Below, in pieces: positions 1 to 10,641 of a stretch of 63,260 bases of DNA. The notes beneath the pieces were generated by a model. It saw nothing but the letters and a program-made list of their open reading frames with translations, was not told the origin of the DNA and did not search any database. The translations under genes were made by a program, and so were the position numbers. The stretch covers positions 119,115 through 182,374 of the forward strand of contig JAAOMT010000273.1 of the NCBI GenBank assembly GCA_016748015.1, read 5' to 3'. This DNA comes from Geosiphon pyriformis (Eukaryota > Glomeromycota > Glomeromycetes > Archaeosporales > Geosiphonaceae). Each line of letters opens with the position of its first letter. Within the stretch, counting starts at the first letter, position 1.

Positions 1-1
1 A

Positions 2-256
2 TTGTTCAAGAAAAAATTATCTCAAAAAGAACAAAACAACATAAAACAACAATCAAAATATTTTATCAACTACCAAAATATATTTTACCAAAAAAACAAA
101 AGAAATCCAGATCAATCAATCAAAGTAATTACAGAACTAGAGAAAGAAACAATACTATACAACATGTATTTAGATCTAACAATAAAACATTTTCATAAAG
201 AAGCAACCATAAAAAAAACCAGAAAAAAATATTATTGGCCATTGTTATCCAAGTAG
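2..256 (+). pseudogene. Integrase N-terminal (H2C2 zinc-binding) fragment of a Ty3/gypsy element
   Basis: The open stretch encodes the region just before and including the integrase HHCC-type zinc-binding domain. The block ETILYNMYLDL followed by KKTRKKYYWP matches the same block in element C (30,007-30,264) and element A (9,287-9,600). The fragment begins at the window edge and degenerates after codon 84, before the CxxC half of the zinc site, so it is a partial, inactive relic. It lies on the strand opposite to the A2 gag remnant that follows, so a rearrangement or a further nested insertion lies between them. By sequence it is closer to family C/B than to A. Confidence 0.7.
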
Positions 257-345
257 AAAAACCAATCCAAAGTTATGAAGAAATGTGACCAAAATATGAC
301 ATAATACAGAATAGCGTGTAATAACATTGGATAACACGTTATTGT
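257..345. other. Unresolved junction between the integrase relic and the A2 gag relic
   Basis: Similarity to plus-strand integrase fades after about 256, and similarity to the minus-strand A2 gag starts at about 345. The 90 bases between hold no recognisable domain. They contain TGTTAT/ATAACA-type motifs like the LTR ends and U3 repeats elsewhere in the window, so this may be a truncated LTR edge. Confidence 0.35.
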
Positions 346-1807
346 TTTTAGGAACTAGAGAATTGTTGTAATCTCTGGAAAAGTGTCCAGTTAATCTACA
401 TTAATAACACACAGGTGGGCCATAATTTTGCTGTCTTTGATAAAGGGGTAGCTGGAGCTAATTAAAACAGAGTTCAAATCTAGGTCTTTGAAATTGTTGA
501 TTCTTTTTAACTGTTTAGGTTAAGGACTCTAATAGTTAGACAAGATTGGTTGTGAGTCTATCTATCAATTGTTCATTGGAATTTGAAGTCTGAGCAGTAA
601 AAGAAGTGACAGCCATTTAAAAAACAAGAGCCACAACAGGGACAGGAACAAAAACTAGAAGTATAGATCTCAAGTACATTCTTTGATTGTTTTCTATTCT
701 CTGAATAAATTCAATAGCCATATCTATTGTGAGATTATCTTTTAAAGCCAAAAAGAGCCAAAAAGCATAGGAAAGATCAGTTCTTAATCCTTTTGTAAAA
801 GAATGAATTTTTTGCTCTTCTGTTCAATTTTTTCTAAAGTCTATTCATTTGATTAGCTTTTTTATTGCTTTAGCATATTCAGTTACTACTTTTTCTGGGT
901 CTTGGGTTCTTTTTTTTAATTTCATGTGCTATTTAGATATTAATACTGGAATTCTGAATTTGTTTTCAAACTGGATGGTGAAAGAGGTGTTGTTTTTTTC
1001 AAAATTTGCTGGTGTTTATCTAATAATTTTTTGCTGAGCATTGGTATTGGTTTTTTGTGAAAACCAAGTAGCAGGAAAGTCTTAAAGATAGCCACCAACA
1101 CTTTGGAACTTGTATTCATTATCATATTGGTTGGCTGTGATAGCTCTTTTAAAGTCATCCAACTATTTAATTAGATCTTATACATTACTTCTGAATAATG
1201 ATAATAAAGTGTTATTTCTTTGCTCTAGAGCAGTTTGTATATCTTAAAAGGCAGCCAGGATGTTTGCTTGTATAGGGTCATTAGCCATTGGTTTAAAAAT
1301 AACTGTTTGTGTGGAATATTCTAATTTACTTAAGAAAAAATCAAAAACAGAAGCAGTTTAATAACTTTCTTCTTCTGTTTCAAAAAAAATTTCAGCTAAC
1401 TGGTGGGCAGCAATTCAGATATGAATTTGGTGATTCAGATATTCGAAATCAGGAGACTGTTGTTTAAAGATTGTGGAATATAAAAGCTAATTAATGCTGT
1501 TGTTTTTTCTTTAAAGTTGTCTTTAAAATAAGCTTGGTCAAAGTAATAAATTGTATAGACTGTGTAGGTTTTAGCTAAATGCTTATTCAAAAACCAGTTC
1601 TAAAAGTCTTGGAATTGTCTACTGAATTGTTCATTAATGAGGAAACAAATCAAGCAGAAGGACAAAAAATTGAGTTTAATAAAGTCTAGGTTGTTTTTGT
1701 TGTATACTTCAATGTGTTCTTTTGATTGTTGTAACAGATATAAATAATCATTTATACAATAGGAAACAAAGTGGATTTTGACAACTTTACAGAAAGCACT
1801 ACTTTTA
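346..1807 (-). pseudogene. Gag remnant of A-family Ty3/gypsy element A2
   Basis: Read on the minus strand, this stretch follows the gag of element A (4,987-6,525) almost from end to end: the PDF-YLNHQIHI block near 1,430, the DMAIE block near 725, and a decayed CCHC knuckle near 380. It carries many stops and has no long ORF. Right after the LTR, a primer-site-like stretch reads AGTAGTGCTTTCTG on the minus strand, where element A has TGGTGCTCCCTG. Protease and pol are missing because the similarity stops at about 345. Confidence 0.75.
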
Positions 1808-2508
1808 TGTTACAAGTTGGAGTAACAAGCTAATAGATAGCAAAAGAAAACAGAATTGTAAGATAATAAAAATAATCAAAGAAAAAATTACAATATGAGA
1901 GTAAATTAAATAAGTAAGGATTCAATGTCCATATCAGTCTCATAAAAATCACAGCTGCAAATCTTTTCTGGAAATTTAAAGATAGAAAAATAGTTCATAA
2001 TTGTTAACAAAATAACACTGCTGTTATTATTTTATGTCTTAACTTGGTAATTTTTAGAATTAATAACAGATATTTTTGTGTTTTTCAATCATTTTTTTAT
2101 TTAATAAATTACAAGAGCAAGTAATCACTTCTCAGACTAATTCTAACAATACAAATTAAAAAAGAGGAAAAGATAAAATATGTAAATGTCAACAAGTAAT
2201 CTTTTATCCCAAAATGTTTAGATACTTGAAAATAGGGAAAAAAAAATAAGTAATATGAGAGAAAGTAATTGATAATGAGTTTTATTTCATTATTTTGATC
2301 ATGTTTTTCTACAGTTAAGAAACTTATTGCTTATATAGCTATTGAAAGTAATCAATAACCAGATCAATGACTAGATTAATGATTAGGTTAATGGTCAAAT
2401 TATTAATCAGGTTAATGATTATTATTTAAAAATAGGATGGCTAATTATATAATATTAGTGACTAATATATGTGATAACTAATAAAAAGTATGAGTTTTAA
2501 CTATAATA
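1808..2508 (-). repeat. LTR of element A2 (family A, 5' LTR on the minus strand)
   Basis: The stretch is the reverse complement of the family A LTR. Its edges are TGTTACAAGTTGG at 1,808 and a decayed AACTATAATA at 2,508, matching the inverted ends of the intact A LTRs. A degenerate copy of the 12-bp U3 repeat lies at about 2,335-2,410. It is 701 bp, against 750 and 774 bp in element A, mainly because the repeat array is shorter. At 2,509 LINE3 sequence resumes, so A2 inserted into LINE3. Confidence 0.8.
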
Positions 2509-3025
2509 CTATCATTGTAAATATTACCAAAGAATCTAATAAAATGATCACACATTTTAATCTAAATTAAATTATTTCTAAAATAATATCACCTAACAAA
2601 GTTGTAAGCTTTCTACATATCTTATAAAACAAGCCAAAGCTTATGATCTTTTTTTAAAACATTCTTAATTAATGAATCCACAGCAAAAAAAGAAGACTGA
2701 ATAGTAGTGTTCTTTAATACAGAAAAATTGTTATCACAAAAAATGTCAAAATTGCTACATGTTAATAAAATTTTATTAAAGAGTATTTTAGAAAAAATCT
2801 TACAAGCAGTATTAATTAAGACAATTAATTTGGTGTTAATTAAAACTTTGTCTTATTTATAAGGCTTAAAAATTATTAACACTTAAGCTTTTTTTTATGA
2901 ATAAAACACAGATTTACATACTAAACAAAAGTTCAAAAAATCCAAGAGCATTATAAAAACAGAAGCATTGCAATAATTTTATAGTTCATTATTAATCCCA
3001 GACAAACCAGCAGTCTTTTTGTCAG
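2509..3025 (-). pseudogene. LINE3 reverse transcriptase fragment (3' piece)
   Basis: On the minus strand this reads as a decayed version of the LINE1 RT between the KAAGLSGI block and the FFGGI-NN block. Recognisable pieces are an IPKPY motif, a CKIFSKIL-like stretch and NNFSVLK. It continues the LINE3 piece above 39,266. The two were one sequence before element D inserted. There are several stops and the stretch is extremely AT-rich. Confidence 0.75.
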
Positions 3026-3980
3026 TATTACAAGTAATTATTTGGGGTCTCGAATCAAATAACAAATCCATAACCTAATACTATTAGCTGATATACTGGT
3101 TATAATCTGAAAATTGTTTGTATCTAAAGGTTTTGGTATTTGAAAGTTTTGTTGAGTTGGAGTTCTTTGTATAATAAACAGAAATTCAATAATTGTTTTC
3201 AGTAGCCTTCCGAAATCACAATTCTGTCAATCTTTTTCTCAGCTTAGTGGCTGGCAATTTTTTGGTAAGCAATTCATATTTCTTATATATTCTATTTACT
3301 CGTAAGAGTCTTTTACCAGGCAATTCTTGATGTTAATAACTCAGCACTTAATCTTTAATTAATTTAGTCAACAATAAAAAATAACAAAATAAAAGAAAAA
3401 AAAGAAAATAAAAGAAAAAAATGAAATAAGCCAAGGCAATAAATGTTGGTATTCTGTTAATAGCTGTAATCAAGAGCTATTGTTCCAAAGTGATTAAGTA
3501 TCAATTACTATCAACATTTAGAGTTAATAGTAAGCAATTGGATTTAAGATGCTGAATAAGTATGTTTATTAATATTTTAAAATGATATGTTTTTTTTTAA
3601 TTAGAAATAATAACTAATAAATTTATGTCTGAGGATTCTGTCTTTTTTGCTTTTATTTCTATTGCTATATATACATATTTTCTAGTTTTACAGGATTGCT
3701 TTGAATCATCTATTCTTGCTAGTTATTGCTTTGTTTTTTTATATTATAACTAATTATTCTATGTTATAATACATTATTTGACATTATTACATGTTATTCT
3801 GTGTTATTTTGTATTATAACATATTATCTTACATTATAACACATTATTCTGTATTATTTTGTGTTATAACATGTTATTCTATGTTATTATGTATTATTTT
3901 GTGTCTCTTCACATTTTGTCACATTTTTTCTCTAGGTTACATTTTTTTTTCTTTGATAGACTTTCTTTTTTCAAGTAATA
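3026..3980 (-). repeat. Element D 3' LTR
   Basis: The edges are TATTACAAG (TGTTACAAG with one G-to-A change) and AAGTAATA. The stretch is collinear with the D 5' LTR at 38,338-39,266. The U3 region holds a TTATA-rich palindromic repeat at about 3,740-3,905, and the minus-strand TATA box lies near 3,665-3,680. Confidence 0.85.
3740..3905. repeat. U3 repeat cassette of element D (TGTTATAACA type)
   Basis: Imperfect tandem units of the form ATTATTCTGTATTATAACATG contain the perfect palindrome TGTTATAACA. The cassette sits about 75-240 bp inside the U3 edge and is repeated in the 5' LTR at about 39,018-39,185. Confidence 0.75.
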
Positions 3981-4115
3981 TTATTTTCTCATTTTTAATA
4001 TTGAGCTTCTGCAAAATCAGTTATGTCTGTTAGTAGAACTTCATTTGTGTAATGTTTGATGATTATGTTAACTATAATTCTTTGTAAATCTTCAAACTGT
4101 TGATTGGTCATTTGT
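3981..4115 (-). pseudogene. Element D ORF3, C-terminal piece
   Basis: On the minus strand this encodes MTNQQFEDLQRIIVNIIIK and ends in AEAQY followed by a stop just before the purine-rich tract and the LTR. When the B1 insertion (4,116-21,989) and one TTGT copy are removed, the frame joins directly to 22,110-21,994, giving one continuous ORF3 C-terminus (QLYIAFQHCSNVLLN, then VNNIRQM, then TNQQFED). This confirms both the insertion site and the protein family. The function is unknown. Confidence 0.7.
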
Positions 4116-4184
4116 TGTTACAGATAATTATTTGGAATCTTAATGCAAATAACAAACCCATAACTTGGTGCTCAATTGATATAT
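4116..4184 (-). repeat. B1 3' LTR, outer piece
   Basis: The piece starts TGTTACAGATAATTATTTGG like the other B/D-type LTR ends and stops at the ATAT (4,181-4,184) where element A begins. It continues at 12,046. Confidence 0.85.
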
Positions 4185-4270
4185 TGTTACGGTTGAAACA
4201 CATAGTTTTTATTAATTATCACATGTATTAGCCACTGATGTCATATAATTAGCCACCCTATTTTTAGATA

Positions 4271-4415
4271 GTGATCAATGACCTGATCATTGACCTGATC
4301 ATTGACCTGACTGTTGACCTGATCATTAACCTGATTATTGACCTGATCAATGACCTGATCATTGACTTGATCGTTAACCTGATTATTGACCTGATCGTTG
4401 ACCTGGTTGTTGACC
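4271..4415 (+). repeat. U3 repeat cassette of family A (12-bp unit)
   Basis: There are about 12 imperfect copies of TGACCTGATCAT, each carrying the palindrome TGATCA. The array ends 13 bp upstream of the TATA box. The same array in the 3' LTR (11,354-11,522) is 24 bp longer, exactly two units. Confidence 0.9.
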
Positions 4416-4427
4416 ACTTTAGATAGC

Positions 4428-4434
4428 TATATAA
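4428..4434 (+). promoter_or_regulatory. TATA box of the element A 5' LTR
   Basis: TATATAAG lies directly downstream of the U3 repeat array and is conserved at 11,535-11,541 in the 3' LTR. It is the expected start of the LTR promoter core. Confidence 0.6.
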
Positions 4435-4940
4435 GTGATGATTCCCTTAGCTATAGAAAAACATGATCAAAGTAACAAAATAAACAATATTAATTACTTC
4501 CTCTCATAATTGCTTATTCCCCTTTTCTTACCTTCAAGTATCTACTTGTTGGCATTCACATACCTTATCTTTTCCCCTTCTTGATTTGTATTTGTTAGAA
4601 TTAGCCTGAAAAGCAATTGGCTTGCTCTTGTAATTCATTGAATAAAAAAATGATTGAAAAGTACAACAATACCTGTTATTGATTCTAAGAATCACCGAGT
4701 TGAGGCATAGAATAATAGCAGTGGTGTTATCTTGTTGACAATCACGGACTGTTCCTCTACCTTCAGATTTAAGAAAAGATTAGCGACTGTGATTTTTATG
4801 AGACTGATCACGCACATTGAATTCCTACTTATTCAATTCGCTCCCTTATTGTAATTCCTTCTTTGTTTATTTCCATCACCATACAATACTGTTCTCTCTT
4901 ACTATCCGTTAGCTTGTTACTTCAACCTGTAACATAAAAG

Positions 4941-4957
4941 TGGTGCTCCCTGTGAGG
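4941..4957 (+). promoter_or_regulatory. Element A primer-binding site
   Basis: TGGTGCTCCCTGTGAGG lies six bases after the LTR end. The TGG start fits the CCA end of a primer tRNA. Related sites follow the 5' LTRs of C, B1 and D, so the families probably use related primers. I could not name the tRNA. Confidence 0.65.
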
Positions 4958-4986
4958 TTGTCAAAATTCACTTATTCCCTCATTGT

Positions 4987-6525
4987 ATGGGTGATTACTC
5001 ATATCTGCCATAGCAATCAGAAGAACACTTTGCAGCACACAACAGAAACGACCAAAGTTTCATTGAACTTAATCCTCTGCCCTTCTGCTTGATCTGCTTC
5101 TCCCTTGAAAAACAATCCAGTAGACAATTCCAAGACTTTTGGAACTGGTTTCTGAACGAGCATTCAGCTGAAACCTACACAGCTTATACAATCTATTACT
5201 TTGACCAAGCTTATTTTGAAAACGACTTTGAAGAAAGAAATAACAGTATCAATCAGCTCTTATATTCTGCAACCTTTGAACAACAGCCCCCTGATTTCAA
5301 ATATCTGAATCATCAAATCCACATTTGGATTGCTGCCCATCAAGCAACTGAAACTTCCTTTGAAACAGAAGAAGAAAGTTACCAAACTGCCCCTGTTTTT
5401 GATCTTTTATTAAGTGAATCAAACTCGTCTATACAAACAGTTACCCCTGAACCAATGGCTAATGACCCCATGCAAGCAAACATTCTGGCCGCCCTCCAAG
5501 GTATACAAACTGCTCTAGAGCGAAGAAACAACACCCCAATACCATTATTTAGAGGTGATGCACAAGATCCAATTGAATAGTTGGATGACTTTGAAAGAGC
5601 TGCTACAGCCAATCAATATGACAATGAGTACAAGTTCCAAATTATTGGTGGCTACCTTCAAAGATCTCCTGCTATCTGGTTCTCACAAGAAACAGATACC
5701 AACGCCCAGCAAAGAATCATTAGATGGATACCAGCAAATGTGGGGGAAATCAACACTTCTTTCACTACTCAGTTTGAAAACAAGTTCAGAACCCCAATAT
5801 TAATATCAAAATGGCGTATGGAATTGGAAAGAAGAACCCAAGGTCCTGGTGAAGTTGTAACCGAATACGCCAAAGCAATCAGAAAGTTAATCAAACGAGT
5901 AGACACTGGAAGAAATTGGACAGAAGAGCAGAAAATTCACTCCTTCACAAAAGGATTGAGAACTGATCTATCGTATGCTTTTTGGCCCCTCCTGGTTCTG
6001 AAAGATAATCCCACCATGGATATGGCCATTGAATTAGCACAAAGAATTGAAGATAACCAAAGGATGCACTTGGGATCCACACTACCAGTTTTTGCTCCTG
6101 TTCCTGTTATGGCTTCTGCCCCTTAAATGACTGCTACTTCTTTTGCCACTCACACTCAAGATCCAAATGAACAGTTAATAGACAAACTCACAGCAAATTT
6201 TGCTCGGTTATTAGAACCTTTAGCCCAAGCAGTCAGAGAAAATCAGCAACCACAAAGACCCAGATTTGAACCACACTTCAATCAGCCCCAGCAATCACCT
6301 TATCAAAGACAACAAAATAATGGTCTATCTGTATGCTATCGCTGTGGATTAACTAGACACTTTTTAAGAGATTGCAACAATCCTCCACTGCCTCCACCAG
6401 TCCCCAGAAACAATGATGCTCAGAACAACAAGATCAACAACAACAATGTGCCCAACCAAAGACCCAATCATGCCAACATCAATTTCTTTGGAAAGGATCT
6501 CCTAGTTGAAGCCACTGTTTATTAG
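4987..6525 (+). pseudogene. Element A gag (nucleocapsid-type CCHC), with stop codons
   Basis: The structural gag polyprotein starts at the ATG at 4,987 (MGDYSYLP) and stays in one frame to 6,525. It is interrupted by TAG at 5,011, TAG at 5,578 and TAA at 6,124. Each stop lies one transition from CAG/TGG/CAA and none shifts the frame. The capsid-like region covers about 5,580-6,090 (WFSQETDTN, WRMELERRT and FTKGLR blocks). A single zinc knuckle CYRCGLTRHFLRDC (CX2CX4HX4C) lies near 6,331-6,375, followed by an Asn/Pro-rich tail. The frame ends at TAG 6,523-6,525, three bases before a slippery heptamer, so that stop is probably also a mutation. Confidence 0.88.
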
Positions 6526-6527
6526 CC

Positions 6528-6590
6528 TTTAAACTGGCAGGCGCACCTCCAAAGGGTGAGAGTGCAAGCCAACCAGAAGAAAACCCCTTT
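6528..6590 (+). promoter_or_regulatory. Predicted -1 ribosomal frameshift signal at the gag-pol junction of element A
   Basis: The heptamer T TTA AAC (6,528-6,534) is phased correctly to the gag frame, and pol lies in the -1 frame. After an 8-nt spacer, GCACCTC (6,543-6,549) can pair with GAG-A-GTGC (6,558-6,565), with one bulged A. The loop AAAGGG (6,551-6,556) can pair with CCCTTT (6,585-6,590). That gives an H-type pseudoknot with a one-base first loop and a 19-base A-rich last loop. In this copy a gag-frame TAG (6,523) would stop ribosomes just before the site. The pairing is read by eye, not computed. Confidence 0.6.
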
Positions 6591-7975
6591 TACACTTTTA
6601 ACTTAACTAATGATGACCATAACATGGATGAATTAGCAATCAACTCCTCTGAATCTACAAGAAAGAAGAAGAAAGCCAAAGTTGATTTCGTTCTAGACCC
6701 CAATAAAGCTTTTACATCAACTGCTGACAACAATGAGCCCCCAAAAGCCAAAGTTTTCAAGAACCCTCCAAAGTTGGAACCCCCAGAAATAGTACAAAAA
6801 TCTGGTTCCTATTCTGTTGTCAAAGACCTTATAGAAACCCCAGCACATATAATCTTTGGCCAATTAATGACCCATTCACAATTCAGAAAAGATCTTCACA
6901 AATCCCTGATTCCAAAGAAAAAGACACCCAAAACCAACAAATGTTCTCGCCAAGCTGGACTTGCTGACAATAGCAATGTCACTCCTCTAATTTGTAAAGC
7001 CCAAGTGGCTGGCTACTTCATCGATTTGATCCTAGACAGTGGATTATCTGTTAATGTTATTGCCAAACACTTTTTTGAAGCAATTGGCAGAAAAATTGAT
7101 GAACCATCCACATGACCAATGACCAATGTGCATGGTGATAAGAAAAAAGAGCTTGGCATAGCCAAAGCTATTCCTGTTCACATCAATGACATCAGCATTG
7201 AAACTGATATGGAAGTGTCTGAAGTAAAAGAATACACCATCATTGTTGGCAATGAATGGCTCAAGAAAGCAAAGGCTTTGCTTGATTATGAACTCTGTGA
7301 ACTAACCATTAGATGTGGTGAGAAACCCATTGTGGTTAAGTGTTGCCATTGGACAACTCCCCCAGTACCCAAGCAGAGCCTAGAAGAAAATGAATCAGAT
7401 GAATCAGATGATAAAGAAAGTGAGGAAAAAAAAGAACAAAAAGAACAAGAAGAAACTGCTGAACTTGCCTATACCATCTTTACTAGCAATGGCAAACCAT
7501 TGAATAATGTCAAGGCAGATAAAGAAGGAATCATTGTCAATGGCAAGCTGATTTGCTGGCCTTATTATAACATGCTCAGAAGAACCTTTGACAGAAAGCC
7601 AGGCAAGAAAGCCAAATACAGTTATTGGTGGCATGGTCCTTGTGTCCAGTGCTGATGTGACAAACCATTGTATTCTCCTAGTGATGAATACATGTCCTGC
7701 CTGATCTATTACAAAGATTGGGAACCAATCAGCTTGATACCCCAAGAGAAAATAAAAGAAGTCCAAAAGTCCTTTGAAAACGAACCACCTGAAATCCAAT
7801 CACAAGTTATAGAACAAAGAAAACCCTCTCCAGAAGAAAAAAAAGTAGACATTGAAAATCTGCTGGCTAGAAACAGCCCAGTTATCTTAAAAGAAAGTGA
7901 ATCTCCTGGATATACACATGTGATACAACACACCATCATCACCAGAGAAACCTGCCCCATCCATTTGAAGCCCTA
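6528..7975 (+). pseudogene. Element A protease and Cys-rich linker (start of pol)
   Basis: The pol frame runs from the slip site through a Lys-rich segment to an aspartic protease. Its active-site block LILDSGLSVNVI is at about 7,030-7,065 and its flap-side region runs to about 7,330 (IIVGNEWL). A Glu/Lys-rich linker follows, then a Cys cluster at 7,640-7,710 (GPCVQC, then CDKPLYSPSDEYMSC, then LIYY). B1, C and D have a related cluster before their dUTPase. In-frame stops at 7,113, 7,653 and 7,977 fit transitions. No dUTPase motifs lie between the Cys cluster and RT, so A moves directly to RT. Confidence 0.8.
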
Positions 7976-7977
7976 TT

Positions 7978-9221
7978 AATCCAACCGGTGCAATGATGAG
8001 TTTATCAAAAAGGAAATAACCCGAATGAAAACCCTTGGATTTATACAAAAAACCAAAAGTGAATGGGCATTCCCAGTTGTAGTGGTATCCAAGAAAGGAG
8101 GAACCCTATGCTTTTGTGTTGACTATCGCCAATTAAATGCCATTACTAAAAGAGACATGTATCCACTTCCCAAAATTGATGCAATAGTAGACCAATTCCA
8201 TGGTGCTGCTTTCTTCTCAACCATTGACTTAACTGCTGGATTTTGGCAAGTAGAGATGGATCCAGAAAGCAGAAAAAAAACTGCCTTCATCACCAAGTAT
8301 GGTACCTATGAATTCACAGTCATGTTTTTTGGTCTTACAAATGCTCCTCCCATCTTTCAACGCTTAATGGACAAAGTATTTGAATCAGTAAAAGAAAACT
8401 TTGTTCTAGTCTACTTAGACAACATAATGGTATACTCAAAAACCTGGGATGAACATCTTGAACATTTGCAAAAGGTTTTTGACCTCCTTAGAAATGCTGG
8501 TCTCAAGATCAATCCAATCAAATCATTCTTTGGACGTCAATCCACCCAGTTCCTTGGCCATCTTATTACAAAAGATGGAATCTTTTCTGATCCAGCCAAA
8601 ATTGAAAAAGTTCAAAACATTAAACAACCAATGAATGTTCATAAACTATGCTCTTTTCTTGGTTTGGCCTCTTATTATTGCAAGTTTGTCAAGGATTTCT
8701 CCAAAATTGCTGCTCCTTTCAATCAGCTACTTAGGAAAAACATCAATTATCACTGGGGCACTTATCAACAAAAAACATTTGAAATTCTGAAGGAAAAACT
8801 GGTTACAAAACCCATTCTCATGCAACCTAATTTAGATCGACCTTTTATCCTCCACACTGATACATCTGACTATGGACTTGGTGCTGTTCTTTCCCAAAAA
8901 GATGAAGATAACAAAGAACACACCGTAGCATATGCCAGTAGAACTCTCACACCAGCAGAAAAGAACTACTCAGTCACTGAGCAAGAATGCTTAGCAGTAG
9001 TTTGGGCTACCAGCTACTGGGACAAATATCTTAAGGGTGTGAAATTTTTGGTGGTAACAGATCACCAAGCTTTGGTTTGGCTACGCAACAAAAAAAATCT
9101 GGAACATAAATGGATAACTTGCTAGATACTCCACTTGGACGAATTCGACTATGACATTCAATACCGCAAAGGAGCTAATCATCAAAACGCTGACGCTCTC
9201 TCCAGACTTACCATTCAGTGA
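7978..9221 (+). pseudogene. Element A reverse transcriptase and RNase H
   Basis: This is a Ty3/gypsy RT. The order is GFIQKTKSEWAFPVVVV, the CVDYRQLNA block, FSTIDLTAGFWQVEM, FGLTNAPPIFQRLMD, the catalytic box, GLKINPIKS and FLGHLI. The catalytic box reads YLDN (8,412-8,423), so the second catalytic Asp is Asn. RNase H follows with HTDTSDYGLGAVLSQ (first Asp), EQECLAVVWA (Glu) and TDHQALVWL, ending with the ADALSRL motif at about 9,190. A TAG at 9,123 replaces an expected Trp codon. The frame closes at 9,219 and integrase continues in another frame, consistent with a small indel in the linker. Confidence 0.92.
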
Positions 9222-10590
9222 TAGTAAAACCCTCTCAAACCAAACCAACTTAATTATTTGTAACTCCCTCACAAACAAACACGATAATGGACTTGGACAA
9301 CTACTCTGCTTTAATGAAATTTTTGGGTAAAGAACAATACCTGCCGGACTATACTCAACAGCAAAGAGAACATTTGCACAAACAATCAAATTTCTATTTG
9401 ATTTGCCAGAACCAGTTATATAAAAGAAATAGAAAAGATCCTGACTGCCCCCAGAGAGTTATTAGATTTGAAGAAAGAGAAATTGTGATCTACAATATGC
9501 ACACTGATCCATTAGCTGGACACTTTGGAAAAACAAAAACAATTAAAAAAACTTTAGCTCACTATTATTGGCCTACCTTGGAAAAAGACATTGCTGAATA
9601 CATCAAAACCTGTAATACCTGCCAAAGAAGAGGAAAACCCAACCGCAAGGAAAATATCCATCCAATTTCTGTTGGTCAACCATTTGATAGAATTGGTATA
9701 GATGTTGTTGGACCTTTAACAGTAACTCTTGATGGCAACAGATACATTATCACAGCTACCAACTATCTTACAAAGTGGGTAGAAGCAAGAGCCACTCCAG
9801 ATCAAACAGTAGTCTCAATTGCCAATTTCATTTATGAAGATATTATTTGTCGTCACGGCTGTTCCAAAGAACTTTTATCTAATAGAGGAAGAGCTTTTCT
9901 CAGTACACTGGTTGAAGAACTTTGCAGAAAAATGGGAATACGTCATAAACTCTCTTCTCCTTATTATTCCCAAACAAATGGCCTAGTGGAACGTTTTAAT
10001 AGAACACTATGTGAAACCCTAGCCAAAACCAGTGAAGAAACCAACCTATGGGACAAAGTATTGCTTTCAGCTTTGTTTGCTTACAAAACTGTGAATCATG
10101 ACATAACAAGTTATGAACTTTTTTATCTGCTCTATGAACGAATGGCAACTTTACTAATAGAAATGGATATAGAAACAATATCTTTTGAAGAAATAACAAT
10201 AGGAGATTACAAGGACATTTTGCAAAAAAAACTTGGTACTATTCTTGACTCATTGGTAGAAGCACGAATAATTGCCTTTAAAAAGATAAAACAGTTCCAA
10301 GAGAAGCTCAAAAAAAAAAAGACCTATAAAACACTTTCTTTAAGTATTGGTGACTTAGTTTTGGAATACTGTTTAGACAGAAACAATGTCTATGATAATA
10401 AATTCTCTAGCCGGTAGAAAGGACCCTTTATAGTCAACAAAGTTTTGAACAATGGTTCTTATATCTTACAAGATCAATATAGAACAATATTCAGTGATCA
10501 TTCTGTTCATGGCATGTGACTCAAAAAATATCACAAATGATCTGATTAGTTACCTGTTGTGGTAATACCAACCCAAATGATCAGCAAAAA
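9222..10590 (+). pseudogene. Element A integrase
   Basis: This integrase is nearly full length. It has an HHCC zinc domain at about 9,500-9,630 (HTDPLAGHF, then CNTCQ) and a DDE core: Asp in IGIDVVGPL, then LSNRGRAF where the second catalytic Asp has become Asn, then Glu in GLVERFNR. The C-terminal GPF/Y module (KGPFIVNKVL) lies near 10,420-10,460, after a TAG at 10,414 that fits a mutated Trp codon. The longest ORF starts at ATG 9,287 but the domain belongs to the gag-pol polyprotein. No chromodomain is visible. The decayed C-terminus ends near 10,590. Confidence 0.9.
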
Positions 10591-10641
10591 TCAGATATAA
10601 ATAAATGCACCATTTCCAAAACAGAGGTATCTTCAATCAAC

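Larger units (their letters stand above)
4185..4934 (+). repeat. Element A 5' LTR (750 bp)
   Basis: It runs from TGTTACGGTTGAAACACA to TTCAACCTGTAACA. It contains the 12-bp repeat array (4,271-4,415) followed by a TATA box TATATAA at 4,428-4,434. It is collinear with the 3' LTR. Confidence 0.92.

Noticed and set aside
3791-4033. An 80-codon ORF with many hydrophobic residues in the D LTR.
   Set aside because: It is translation of the TTAT-rich U3 repeat and LTR edge.
4271-4415. Regular short repeats considered as a CRISPR-like array or a satellite.
   Set aside because: There are no distinct spacers, the array lies within an LTR upstream of a TATA box, and it recurs in the partner LTR.
6523-6525. 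TAG at the end of the longest gag frame, considered as the natural gag stop.
   Set aside because: A stop just before a perfectly phased slippery site would make the site useless, and the gag frame stays open after it to about 6,604. The same gag has three other transition-type stops. Kept as an inference, not proven.
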